A stretch of 64,000 nt of DNA. Source: Mucilaginibacter sabulilitoris (lineage in GTDB: Bacteria; Bacteroidota; Bacteroidia; Sphingobacteriales; Sphingobacteriaceae). The position numbers and the translations under genes were made by a program. A model generated the notes under the pieces. It did no database searches. It saw only the letters and a program-made list of their open reading frames with translations, and had not been told where the DNA came from. The stretch is taken from assembly GCF_034262375.1 (NCBI RefSeq), contig NZ_CP139558.1:3534001-3598000 (forward strand), read 5' to 3'. This document shows positions 17,082 through 25,164 of this stretch, in pieces (within the stretch, counting starts at the first letter, position 1; each line of letters starts with the position of its first letter).

Positions 17082-17657
17082 ATGGAAACTACATCATCAA
17101 GAATCAAAATCCTCGATAACAGCAATCTTCCTGCGCAATCTGTCGAAATCCTAAACTCAGTTGATAAACAACTAGGTTTCGTTCCGAACGTCTTAAGGCT
17201 TTTAGCTGCCAGCCCGTCCGTTCTTAAAAGCTTCCTGGGTTTACAAGCTGGCCTTTCCGGAACACTTGACCTAAATACACGAAATGCCATTGCGCTTGCT
17301 GTTTCTGAATCCAATAGTTGCCATTACTGTGTATCAGCCCACGCGCATTTCGCCGCAAAAGGCGCCAATTGTTCACAAGATGAAATCTCCAGAAACAGGG
17401 TTGGAGAATCGATCGACCCCAAAAGAGCAGCCGCTGCAGCATTTGGCGTAAGCGTGATTAAAAGACGCGGAAACGTCTCTAACGCTGACCTTGAAAAGAT
17501 TAGAGAAGCCGGTTACAGCGATGTTGAGATCCTTGAAATAATCGCACTTGCTGTGCAGTTTTCTTTCACAAATTTCATGAACAACGTTGCACAAACAGAA
17601 ATTGATTTTCCTAAAGTAGACGCGCCAGCGGGAATAACGGAACAGCTTGTAGCTTAA
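17082..17657 (+). CDS. AhpD-like alkylhydroperoxidase family protein
   Basis: A 191-residue AhpD-superfamily protein with the redox motif C80-H-Y-C83 and H87 in SNSCHYCVSAHAHFAAKG, the CxxCxxxH signature of peroxide- or thiol-active members. The N-terminal LGFVPNVLRLLAASPSVLKSFLGL and the C-terminal FTNFMNNVAQTEIDFP are typical of the 'peroxidase-related' branch. The AraC gene with a cupin_6 sensor is divergently transcribed 240 bases away, a common arrangement for such regulators and their target. A small frame and a clear terminator follow, so this is a one- or two-gene unit. Confidence 0.87.
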   Translation: METTSSRIKILDNSNLPAQSVEILNSVDKQLGFVPNVLRLLAASPSVLKSFLGLQAGLSGTLDLNTRNAIALAVSESNSCHYCVSAHAHFAAKGANCSQDEISRNRVGESIDPKRAAAAAFGVSVIKRRGNVSNADLEKIREAGYSDVEILEIIALAVQFSFTNFMNNVAQTEIDFPKVDAPAGITEQLVA

Positions 17658-17663
17658 TTGAAA

Positions 17664-17852
17664 ATGAAAATGTTGAATGCCATGTTGCTCCAGTCTATTG
17701 CCGCTTTGCCATGTATTTTAAAAGAACGTTTCGCTACACGATTAGCCGGTTTCGGTGGAAGACGGAAAATCAATGTTGCCTTAGATACCGATTTTAAAAT
17801 TCGCCTGCAGCGGCTTATAGATCTGGAAATTGAACGGAAGAAAGGCAAATAA
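17664..17852 (+). CDS. Possible small protein (62 residues)
   Basis: A short frame starting MKMKMLNAMLLQSIAALPC six bases after the AhpD-like gene, with a mildly hydrophobic N-terminus and a basic end (LQRLIDLEIERKKGK). It ends 47 bases before a strong terminator, so it would be in the same transcript. I recognise no family, and a frame of equal length exists on the opposite strand, so coding status is uncertain. The close spacing to the upstream gene and the terminator placement are the only support. Confidence 0.35.
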   Translation: MKMLNAMLLQSIAALPCILKERFATRLAGFGGRRKINVALDTDFKIRLQRLIDLEIERKKGK

Positions 17853-17899
17853 TTAAATTATTATTCCTTCTACTCTGAAAATTAAAAATGGTTCAGAAA

Positions 17900-17935
17900 T
17901 GCAAACCGGAAGAAGTTTCCGGCTTGCATTTTTTT
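17900..17935 (+). terminator. Rho-independent terminator
   Basis: TGCAAACCGGA pairs with TCCGGCTTGCA around a short AGAAGTT loop with one mismatch, and is followed by seven T residues. It closes the AhpD-like transcription unit. Confidence 0.8.
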
Positions 17936-18090
17936 AACAACTCAAAACAATCAACAAATTTTCAAATCTCTGACGAATCACATCAGTATTACAAATTTCA
18001 ATATTAATGGGGGAAGGTAAATAGGATGAAAGGTACAAATGCTGGTACAATAGAGCCAAAAGAACAGGTATCCGCTAACAACGACTTTCT

Positions 18091-18137
18091 TTTGTGATAT
18101 ATGTCCTTGAGCTGTTTTACAATCACGGCTAACTTTA
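18091..18137 (+). promoter_or_regulatory. Shared stress operator/promoter, copy 4
   Basis: TTTGTGATATATGTCCTTG at 18091-18109, then TAACTTTA at 18130-18137 after exactly 20 bases. Both parts are nearly identical to the tal promoter. It drives the orphan AraC-sensor gene at 18222. Confidence 0.8.
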
Positions 18138-18221
18138 ACGTTATATCGGCAAGTTACATGACTTGAACCGCTATCGGAGCTACGCAATTAGATATAATAT
18201 AGACTGTGAAAAAGTATAGCT

Positions 18222-18800
18222 ATGAACCTTATTAACCACAAATCCGGGAAAAGTAAAATACTTATTAACTACTATGCCAAAGGTAGAGATTCTGATGAAC
18301 CTAAAGTCGGCATGTATGAAGAGGGTGCTTGTTTTCAAGCGCAACATTATCGTTTAGATACCCGCACCGCGAGACCGGTGATTAAAGAGGCCCCGCGTGA
18401 GGGCTTGTATAAAATCAGCCTCGCTATGATAAGTTTCCCTATTCATGAAAGTCGTTTTCCGCCAGTGGCAAATTGTTCTACTTTACTATTTATGCACCCC
18501 GAGGCGAAACAGCCTGAACAGTATAAAGATGGAAAATGCTACGAGTGTTCCTTTACGCCCAATTATCTATGTAAGAAAAGCGTGGAAATTTCCCAAATTA
18601 TGAATTTATTTAATTCCGAAATTTCAACTGCCTTTTTAGTAAATCATACTCAGGAATGGCGTATCGAGGAAATTTTTGAATCCATGATAGAAGAGAGTTT
18701 AGTAAACAGACCATTTAAAAGTGAAATGCTTCAAAATCTCATAACTGAGCTATCCGTTTTCACTCAAAGGCTGATTCCTGTCGATTTGGCGGTGTCTTAA
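18222..18800 (+). CDS. AraC-type N-terminal sensor domain without a DNA-binding domain
   Basis: A 192-residue protein that resembles the ligand-binding N-terminal half of Bacteroidota AraC regulators: a beta-rich region (YKISLAMISFPIHESRF, LLFMHPEA) followed by CSFTPNYLC near residue 108 and the helical linker segment WRIEEIFESMIEESLVNRPFKSEMLQNLITELSVFTQRL. In full AraC proteins about 100 more residues with two HTH motifs follow; here the frame stops and the convergent DUF2461 gene begins 14 bases later, so no HTH remains in any frame. It has one of the best copies of the shared operator. It may be an independent ligand-binding protein, an inhibitor of a full AraC protein, or a truncated relic. 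Confidence 0.6.
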   Translation: MNLINHKSGKSKILINYYAKGRDSDEPKVGMYEEGACFQAQHYRLDTRTARPVIKEAPREGLYKISLAMISFPIHESRFPPVANCSTLLFMHPEAKQPEQYKDGKCYECSFTPNYLCKKSVEISQIMNLFNSEISTAFLVNHTQEWRIEEIFESMIEESLVNRPFKSEMLQNLITELSVFTQRLIPVDLAVS

Positions 18801-18813
18801 ACTTAACTGAACT

Positions 18814-19497
18814 TCAACGACCATTAGCATCAATGGAAAGAACTTCGCTCATGTAATCTAAAAACGGGCGCATTTCTTTAATGGTGTCGCTGGCAAGTAG
18901 AAGAAACTCTGAACTTAAAACCTGTTCGTCAGTAAATTTACGACGGACGAGAAATTGTTTATATCGCAGCAGGTCAGCAGCCTCATGTGTCTTTTCGAAC
19001 CCTCTCGGTATGTTCTTCAGCTGCTCACCACGCAAAACTCCGAAATACTCGGTAAAAGTATCCGAATTAATTATTTCCGTTAACCGTTTAGGGTTAAATG
19101 CAATATCGTCACGAATAAGTCTCAGATCATGTGCGTTCGGTCTCCAAAAGTCCCCTGATAAAAAGCTTTTATTACCCGGTTCAAAATGATAGTAATATCC
19201 GCCACGTCTTTCTTTTCCCGCCCGTTTAAAACGGCCGCCCAAATAAGTATTATATGGCATCTTATCTAATGAAAATCGGACATCACGATAAATCCGATAT
19301 TGGCTTTTAGCTCCGCTTGGCGTCTCTATCACATCATGCTTGTTCAGTTCCTTCAATAAGCTATCCGCAAAATTCATAATGTCTCCTGACACCTGTAGGT
19401 ATAACGGTTTATTTTGAGTAAACCACGCCCATTCATTATTTTGTTTGAGCTCTTCGAGAAAGCTAAAGGTTAATTTGGATATTTTAACTAGTCCCAT
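18814..19497 (-). CDS. DUF2461 (TIGR02453) family protein
   Basis: A 227-residue protein with the DUF2461 signatures: FLEELKQNNEWAWFTQNKPLY at residues 13-33, the KSQYRIYRDVRFSLDKMPYNTYLGGRF block near 64-90, and GGYYYHFEPGNKSFLSGDFW near 98-117. Length fits the family, which is widespread and of unknown biochemical function, probably cytosolic. It is convergent with the orphan AraC-sensor gene, with 13 bases between the stops. No special promoter element was found upstream. Confidence 0.9.
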   Translation of the reverse strand: MGLVKISKLTFSFLEELKQNNEWAWFTQNKPLYLQVSGDIMNFADSLLKELNKHDVIETPSGAKSQYRIYRDVRFSLDKMPYNTYLGGRFKRAGKERRGGYYYHFEPGNKSFLSGDFWRPNAHDLRLIRDDIAFNPKRLTEIINSDTFTEYFGVLRGEQLKNIPRGFEKTHEAADLLRYKQFLVRRKFTDEQVLSSEFLLLASDTIKEMRPFLDYMSEVLSIDANGR

Positions 19498-19728
19498 TTT
19501 AAAAACTAACGCTTCGGCCTTTTATCCGATGCCTATGTAATAAATGATTACTTAATTCTTACTCTAGTGCATACCACTATAAGTAGAATTGATGTTTTTA
19601 CGCTTCAGTTTCAAAACGCTGACTATCATCTGTCAGTCATGAATTTAATTAATTAATGGCGTCGGCAAGTTTTCAAGAATTACATACTATATCTCCTCAC
19701 CCAATATGGCTTTATCGTTATTCGACAG

Positions 19729-20922
19729 TTATAAGGAGTATGATTCTACATCCTTTTCTATAAGAATATCGCGATTGATTGGTGTTTTTCCGGTCCCCGA
19801 AATAAAACTCAGCATTAATGTTATCGATAACAAGGACACGGTTATCCAGATAACCTGGTGAATACCATAATGTACAATGGCAAATCCGCCGAGAAGACTG
19901 CCCAACGTGATCCCGGCATTGAAACAGGACGGCATTAAACTGTTTACAAAGTCGAGTGAAGTATCTGGCAGATTATGCGTGAGCTGTATGCTGGCAACCA
20001 GGAAACCTCCGGTATGAATAAAGCCCCAAACGGATAGGATGATGACCATCGGAATAAAATCTCCGCCAAATTGATAAGCTAGTCCATGTGTTACGATCAG
20101 CGCTATCAGGAATAAACGCACGGTTACCCGTACATTTTTGCTAAGAGCGATCCCAATAAACCAGTTGCCGGCTATGCCGGTGCTTCCGAATACAAGTAAT
20201 AAGATACTGATCTGTGTTCCGGTCATGTTTGTTACTTTTTCGAGGTATTCAGCGAGATAGCCGTAAGAGGCGAACATACCGGCGAGCACCAGAGTCGCCG
20301 CTAAAAGTTTGATCCACAAATTTACATTCCGTAATATTTTAAGGAGACTTTTGGAACCGGGCTGTTCAGGAGCGATCGGCATTGAAGGTGAAAACAACGC
20401 CAAAGCTGCAAAGGCTAGTAAATTGATAACCGAAGACACAACAAAGGAGATGCGCCAGTTGAAAACATTGGCGATATATGTAGTTAACGGTATCCCTAAT
20501 ACTGTGGCGAGACTAAGGCCGGCCATAACAATAGCGACTGCTTTAGGTGCATCTTTGGGACCGGTTTGTTTGGCCGCGGCAGTGACCGCCACGGCCCAAA
20601 ATACCGGATGCAGGAACGCAGGCAGTATACGTGCGATCATCAATATAGTGAAATTCGGCGCGACCGCAGACACTAAATTCGACAGCGCAAACATAACGAG
20701 CACCAAACACATTATTGTTTTGCGATTTATCTTCGCTGTCAGCATGTTAGTAAAAGGGCCGGTAAGAGCAACAGTTAATGCGAAGCCGCTGATCAGCCAT
20801 CCGGCGGCATCTATCGAGACATTAAATTGTTTACTGAGGTCAGGCAATATGCCGATCACACCAAGCTCCGTGGTGACGATGCCAAAAGCCCCGAGCGCCA
20901 TAATATAGATTGATCTTTTCAT
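19729..20922 (-). CDS. MFS transporter, DHA1/AraJ type
   Basis: A 397-residue inner-membrane protein with about 12 spans, the layout of the DHA1 family that includes sugar-efflux and drug pumps such as AraJ, YdhP and SotB. The N-terminus MALGAFGIVTTELGVIGILPDLSKQF is very typical of that group, and NMLTAKINRKTIM after helix 2 is a weak version of MFS motif A. The last residues (INRDILIEKDVESYSL) are cytosolic. It is a single-gene unit, 231 bases beyond the start of the DUF2461 gene. A CRP-like palindrome at 21006-21024 lies about 85 bases upstream of its start. Substrate unknown. Confidence 0.88.
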   Translation of the reverse strand: MKRSIYIMALGAFGIVTTELGVIGILPDLSKQFNVSIDAAGWLISGFALTVALTGPFTNMLTAKINRKTIMCLVLVMFALSNLVSAVAPNFTILMIARILPAFLHPVFWAVAVTAAAKQTGPKDAPKAVAIVMAGLSLATVLGIPLTTYIANVFNWRISFVVSSVINLLAFAALALFSPSMPIAPEQPGSKSLLKILRNVNLWIKLLAATLVLAGMFASYGYLAEYLEKVTNMTGTQISILLLVFGSTGIAGNWFIGIALSKNVRVTVRLFLIALIVTHGLAYQFGGDFIPMVIILSVWGFIHTGGFLVASIQLTHNLPDTSLDFVNSLMPSCFNAGITLGSLLGGFAIVHYGIHQVIWITVSLLSITLMLSFISGTGKTPINRDILIEKDVESYSL

Positions 20923-21256
20923 ATCTTTTAATTAGTTACAAGTATTTTCGCGACTTTTTTTAAAAGGTTGTTAAGCTCTCTTTTCTCGGGCTAGGTGCAT
21001 GTGACTTTGTGATATGACACTTTGTTTTCTGCCATCCTACGCATTATCTTCGCAGTTTTATGACAAATTGTTCATTATCAAAAGATGGGTTTCACCTTCC
21101 GGCTACTTTTTAGTGTAACTTATAATACAGCAGACCTCATAAGCCTTCCGGTCTAATGAGTATGCGATAGTAAGATTCCGAAAAGGCTTATCTCAATAGA
21201 AAATCAACGTCAGCCAGGCAGTTACTCTTCCCGGTTGAAAATTCTGCGTGTCCTAT
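20923..21256. other. Intergenic region with a TGTGA-type palindrome
   Basis: No gene seen in 334 bases. TTTGTGATATGACACTTTG at 21006-21024 is a near-palindrome built from TGTGA/TCATA half-sites and resembles the left part of the shared operator, but it lacks the CCTTG end. ATAAGCCTT near 21139 is repeated inverted near 21182. Confidence 0.3.
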
Positions 21257-21532
21257 TTATTGGTTATCAATATAATTGCCTAACGCAATGGCCAGCTTTT
21301 CAAAAACTTCATCTTCTATCTGCCCGTCGCGCTGTTCCCAAGCATCCGTACCCTCACCATTACGAACCATTGTCGTGAAATGCTCGTTTTCTGTAACCAC
21401 AATAAATACATCATTACAGGGAATGAACAGCAGGTTGTAATAATCGCCGGTATCATAGAGGTCCATTTCTAAATGGAACGCTTCCTGCGGCATCTGTGGC
21501 TCGTCGAGTTCAAAATCTTCTTCTTCTATCAT
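21257..21532 (-). CDS. Small acidic hypothetical protein, 91 residues
   Basis: The likely start is MIEEEDFELDEPQ at 21532; the longer frame opens with a weak codon and reads through unlikely leader. The protein is acidic, with a central beta-rich segment DYYNLLFIPCNDVFIVVTENEHF (residues about 29-51) that suggests a small folded domain, and an amphipathic C-terminal helix. I do not recognise a named family. A decayed copy of the same protein is visible at 34871-35015, showing that the family is repeated in this genome. It is divergent from msrB at 21674. Confidence 0.6.
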   Translation of the reverse strand: MIEEEDFELDEPQMPQEAFHLEMDLYDTGDYYNLLFIPCNDVFIVVTENEHFTTMVRNGEGTDAWEQRDGQIEDEVFEKLAIALGNYIDNQ

Positions 21533-21673
21533 GGGGATCGTTTTTATGCAAAAAAAGGCGACTGCGTTGAAAGATGGAATGGACAAATGAGATAATCTCT
21601 TGCACTTTTAGGCTATTATATGCGGATTTTGCAATTGGTAGCCTAAATTTGATAAAAGACAAAATCTACAATT

Positions 21674-22132
21674 ATGCTTAACTGGAATGAAGTGATCAGA
21701 TTCGCCAATACCGGTAATCCGACACCTGACAAGAGGGTGGAACGTCCGGATGAGGAATGGAAACAAATTTTGACTAGCGAACAATTTGTGATAACCCGAA
21801 AAAAAGGAACTGAAGCTAGTTTCTCGGGTGAGTTTTGCAGTAGCTATGATCCTGGTAAATACCATTGTATATGTTGCGATACTCCATTATTCGATTCAAC
21901 GATCAAGTTTAATTCTCAAACAGGCTGGCCAAGTTTTACCCAACCTGTCACGATAAATGCTATTAAATACCTGATGGACAGGTCGTACGGGATGACTCGT
22001 GTGGAAACGCAGTGTAACACCTGTGACGCCCATCTCGGACATGTATTTCCGGACGGTCCGCATCCAACTGGTTTGCGCTATTGTATTAACTCTATTTCCC
22101 TAAAACTAGAAAGAAATGATGTCAAATCATAA
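21674..22132 (+). CDS. msrB: Peptide-methionine (R)-S-oxide reductase MsrB
   Basis: A 152-residue cytosolic MsrB, which reduces the R form of methionine sulfoxide in proteins with electrons from thioredoxin. The zinc ligands are two CxxC pairs, C65/C68 in HCICCDTPLF and C114/C117 in CNTCDAHLGHVF, and the catalytic cysteine is C137 in LRYCINS; TGWPSF is also present. It closely resembles the MsrB at 48460 and the MsrB half of the fusion at 51536. The stop codon is overlapped by the remains of an MsrA domain in another frame, so the gene was probably once an MsrB-MsrA fusion like the one at 51536. Confidence 0.95.
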   Translation: MLNWNEVIRFANTGNPTPDKRVERPDEEWKQILTSEQFVITRKKGTEASFSGEFCSSYDPGKYHCICCDTPLFDSTIKFNSQTGWPSFTQPVTINAIKYLMDRSYGMTRVETQCNTCDAHLGHVFPDGPHPTGLRYCINSISLKLERNDVKS

Positions 22133-22254
22133 AAATCCTCTTATGCGGCGGTTGCTTTTGGTGTACTGAAGCTATATTTAAAAGCCTGAGGGGCCAACGA
22201 GTCCGATCCGAAATATACATTAAATCAAGAAGCGCCTTGATTTTTGATGCTTGA
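22126..22254 (+). pseudogene. Decayed MsrA domain following MsrB
   Basis: In the frame one base back from msrB, codons from 22126 read IIKILLCGGCFWCTEAIFKSLRG, which holds the complete MsrA active-site signature GGCFWCTEAIF, then the similarity fades and a stop comes at 22254. In the intact fusion at 51536 the same signature follows the MsrB part after about the same linker. About 130 residues of the MsrA domain are missing. A frameshift at the domain junction plus a deletion explains the structure. It cannot be made as a fusion and has no start codon of its own. Confidence 0.75.
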
Positions 22255-22264
22255 TAATACCACG

Positions 22265-22308
22265 TGACTGCAAATATTCCGGCCTGCAGAGCCGGATATT
22301 TACAGTCA
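22265..22308. terminator. Bidirectional terminator between convergent genes
   Basis: TGACTGCAAATATTCCGGC pairs with GCCGGATATTTACAGTCA across a CTGCAGA loop, with one unpaired T and one mismatch. It lies between msrB and the convergent egtD. Confidence 0.7.
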
Positions 22309-22316
22309 TACCTAGT

Positions 22317-23285
22317 CTATTTCGCTTCCCAAAGAACATCCGCAAACCATTCGCGGCTATCTGTAAATAAATTTATTGGTTGAAAAGCATTAGCCAGTGC
22401 AATATCCTCAATCTGAGCTAAGGTATATTTTTGGGATATTTCCGTCCAGATCGATTCATAACGAGATAATTTAAATCTTTCAGCGCCGATGTCGATGCTT
22501 GTATCACCTACGGCTACTAAATAACTCTTGCAGGCGCCGGTCACGGGGTCATAGCTACAATAATGTTCGAACTTTGAAATATCCAGATCCGCCTCCAGCT
22601 CATTTGACATTCGACGAAGCAGGTTAAGGTTAAACTCTCTGGTAATACCTTCATCGTCATCGTAGGCTGCGCGTATGATTTTCGGATCTTTTACCAGGTC
22701 GAATCCCATCAGGACAATATCCCCTTTAGATAAACTGTTTCGGAGGTCCCCAATGAACTTGTAACATTGTTCCGATGGCATATTACCTACATTTGCCCCT
22801 AAATTTAAGATGACTTTTCGGCTATCCGAACCTGAGGAGAGTGCCTTTAACATTTGATGGTAATCCCCATGTCGGCTGGAAATTTGTATGCCCGGTAAAT
22901 CTCCTGGTAAATTAGATTCAATACCCTGAATGACATCATACGAAATGTCTATCGGAACATAATTGAAACGCACCCCATTATTAAGTAACGCCTGTAGCAG
23001 GTGTTTTGATTTCGAACAATCGCCGGGACCGAGCTCTATCAAATCAAATTCACCACGCCCAGTCGAAATTGCCCGGGCGATCTTTTCGGTCTGTTCGGTA
23101 AATATTTCCATTTCACATCTTGTAACATAATAGTCCTTACAGGCCATGATGTCACGAAAGAGTCCATCTCCTTTCGCATCATAAAAATACTTAGATGGCA
23201 ACCTTTTAGGAGTCATGCTGAGACCGGCAATCACATCCTGCGTAAATTGGGCAATTATATTTTCTTTTTCAGTAAGTACAAACAT
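22317..23285 (-). CDS. egtD: EgtD-like histidine N-alpha-methyltransferase
   Basis: A 322-residue SAM-dependent methyltransferase of the EgtD family (about 320 residues). Signatures are RLPSKYFYDAKGDGLFRDI near residues 28-46, the YYVTRCE segment near 52-58, the SAM-binding IELGPGDCSKSKHLL near 82-96, and NLGANVGN and LMGFDLVKDPKII further on. EgtD converts histidine to hercynine, the first step of ergothioneine synthesis, a thiol antioxidant. The EgtB sulfoxide synthase that usually follows is not in this window, so the end product is uncertain; some members methylate other substrates. It is a single gene, convergent with msrB. Confidence 0.85.
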   Translation of the reverse strand: MFVLTEKENIIAQFTQDVIAGLSMTPKRLPSKYFYDAKGDGLFRDIMACKDYYVTRCEMEIFTEQTEKIARAISTGRGEFDLIELGPGDCSKSKHLLQALLNNGVRFNYVPIDISYDVIQGIESNLPGDLPGIQISSRHGDYHQMLKALSSGSDSRKVILNLGANVGNMPSEQCYKFIGDLRNSLSKGDIVLMGFDLVKDPKIIRAAYDDDEGITREFNLNLLRRMSNELEADLDISKFEHYCSYDPVTGACKSYLVAVGDTSIDIGAERFKLSRYESIWTEISQKYTLAQIEDIALANAFQPINLFTDSREWFADVLWEAK

Positions 23286-23441
23286 GTTTATGTGTATAGT
23301 GGCCTTGATAAAGCCAGAATTTATTGTTAATATCTTGCTGCCGGTTTAATGCACCGGCAACCTGCCTCATAAGCGGCCGTTAATTTTAATTACTGTTCCC
23401 TGCTGACGAAGACTATTGTTTTTTTGAAAATTTCCGTGCAT

Positions 23442-23762
23442 TCATGTTAATCTAATCCCCGGTGGCCTTTTGTGCCTGTTCCAGATGTCGTTGTATTTTT
23501 CCGGGTCGCGGTTGAACTGCGAATAGGAATAAGGACAAAGTACAGTCACTATCATACCATTTGAGCGTACATATTCGGCCATTCCATCTACGAGCTTGGC
23601 ACCAAAGCCGCGGCCCTGATAAAACGGTTCCATTTCCGTATGCTCCGCGGTTAATTCATTACCCCTAATGGTGACAACCATTTCACCGGCTTTTTTTTGG
23701 TTATCATATAAAACAAATGCAAGCGTGTTATCTGCCTTCGTCTCCAGCGTGACTTTTTCCAT
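23442..23762 (-). CDS. Small GNAT-type N-acetyltransferase (NATD1/YjdJ-like)
   Basis: A 106-residue protein starting MEKVTLETKADNTLAFVLYD at 23762; an upstream ATG would add 20 residues not usual in the family. It is of the minimal GNAT type with the acetyl-CoA loop in the form YQGRGFGAKLVDGMAEYVRSNG (residues about 49-70) and a C-terminal CPYSYSQFNRDPE block, both hallmarks of the NATD1/YjdJ group. Substrates are unknown. It sits alone between egtD and a Crp/Fnr gene that runs in the other direction. Confidence 0.82.
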   Translation of the reverse strand: MEKVTLETKADNTLAFVLYDNQKKAGEMVVTIRGNELTAEHTEMEPFYQGRGFGAKLVDGMAEYVRSNGMIVTVLCPYSYSQFNRDPEKYNDIWNRHKRPPGIRLT

Positions 23763-24087
23763 ATGCAATAACCGGCACTCAACGGCCGGTGCGTTGAATT
23801 TACAAGAACCGTAGCGTACCATGTTACTTAGTAATCGAATTTGTCCGCTTAGTCCTTTTCAATGTCCCTATAGTCCATGTGTAGTGAAGTCAACTGATTC
23901 TTAAACCGGGAAAAGGAAATCACTTCAGCGTTTTTAGTCGCCATTTTTCATGGGTGAAATTTGCAACCGATAGTCCCTTTTGTCCATTTATAAATCTTGC
24001 CGAGTAATGCAAATTTGTACTGGTAAAGACCCTAATGAACGTATCTATGAAAACAACCATTAACCAAGATTTGATAAGGTACGGTTT

Positions 24088-24678
24088 ATGTCTGTGAGTA
24101 TGCTTGAATTTTTTGAAAACTATATTAGAGCGCACAGCTCATGTTCAAATGAAGAGATTGCGATGATCAAATCACTGGCAATTTCTAAACGGCTTAAGAA
24201 AAAGCAATTCCTTTTGCGACCCGGCGATGTTTGTCGGTTTCATACATTTGTGTGCAATGGCTGTCTGCGATCCTATCGGATTGGCTTCGATGGCTCTGAA
24301 CACATACTTAGCTTTTCATCCAATAATCACTGGATCAGTGACCAGGTGAGCCTTGCGACGGGTGAACCTTCCACGGACTATATAGATGCCCTGGAAGACA
24401 GCGATATCATACAGGTATCCGTTGATAATTTTAAAAACCTACTGCGTGATATACCTAATTTCGATGCGCTGCGTAATAAAATCATCACCGATGATAGCGG
24501 TAGGACACAGGATCGTATTTATATGATGATCAGCCAACAGGCAGAAGAACGATACCGGCATTTTGTCCGCTTATACCCGCATTTATATCATCGTATCCCA
24601 CTATTCATGATTGCATCCTACCTAGGTGTGACTAGAGAAACTTTAACGAGGATTAGGGGTAATGCAGTCGTTAAATGA
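24088..24678 (+). CDS. Crp/Fnr-family transcription regulator (copy A)
   Basis: A 196-residue protein with an N-terminal cyclic-nucleotide-binding-type beta roll (KKKQFLLRPGDVCRF, then VCNGCLRSYRIGFDGSEHILSFSSNNHWI at 54-82) and a short C-terminal winged HTH whose recognition helix reads GVTRETLTRIRG, with the E and R that contact the TGA of Crp/Fnr sites. It lacks the canonical cAMP-binding R-x-A-x-x-A-T block and Fnr iron-sulfur cysteines, as usual for the many small Bacteroidota members. Alternative start: the ATG four codons on. It is not next to a VOC gene, unlike copies B and C. It is one candidate to bind the shared operator. Confidence 0.85.
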   Translation: MSVSMLEFFENYIRAHSSCSNEEIAMIKSLAISKRLKKKQFLLRPGDVCRFHTFVCNGCLRSYRIGFDGSEHILSFSSNNHWISDQVSLATGEPSTDYIDALEDSDIIQVSVDNFKNLLRDIPNFDALRNKIITDDSGRTQDRIYMMISQQAEERYRHFVRLYPHLYHRIPLFMIASYLGVTRETLTRIRGNAVVK

Positions 24679-25113
24679 CATCAATTATCGATAAATCGTA
24701 ATAAAGTAACGCAGAATGAAATGCTTTGAGGGTGACGGGGCAGCTTAAATTGATAAAACTAATCAGGTAAAGTTATCGGTTAATCGTCCCAATATAACCC
24801 TGACCGGTATATATCCGGAAGAGGATGATGGTCGCTGTCATTTATCGCTAATGGCGTTTCGAAGGATGGTAGATGTATAGGCATGGTGGCGATGGATGTC
24901 ATTTAAGGGATCCGTAAAAAGGCGCGGGACGGCGCAGCGATAGGTTTAATAAGCACAGTTAAACTGCGATTTTGCGGATTTGGGCTTTTTAAATTAAATC
25001 ATATCGCCAAGATTATCTAAAGAATTACCTGACATATATCACGTTTTTTATTGATCCATCCTGTAAATACCGATTAGAAAAGGCTTCCTATCACTTTCGG
25101 GTCGTAGATGAAC
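24679..25113. other. Gene-free stretch between regulators
   Basis: Some 435 bases with many stop codons in all frames and no recognisable remnant. A copy of the shared operator begins at its right end. Confidence 0.4.
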
Positions 25114-25157
25114 GAGACTTATATCCTTGTACAAGTTGCGCTATTGAAATAACATTG
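25114..25157 (+). promoter_or_regulatory. Shared stress operator/promoter, copy 5
   Basis: GAGACTTATATCCTTG at 25114-25129, then TAACATTG at 25150-25157 after exactly 20 bases. The TGTGA half-site is reduced to GAGAC. The ATG at 25165 is only seven bases past the -7 box, so the mRNA may be almost leaderless. Confidence 0.6.
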
Positions 25158-25164
25158 TTTCGTA

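Noticed and set aside
17654..17848. A minus-strand frame opposite the small gene at 17664
   Set aside because: It lies antisense at the end of a plus-strand unit closed by a strong terminator, and has no promoter.
21006..21024. An eleventh copy of the shared operator
   Set aside because: It has the TGTGA half-site but no CCTTG end and no properly spaced -7 box for the minus-strand MFS gene, so it was left as a CRP-like palindrome only.
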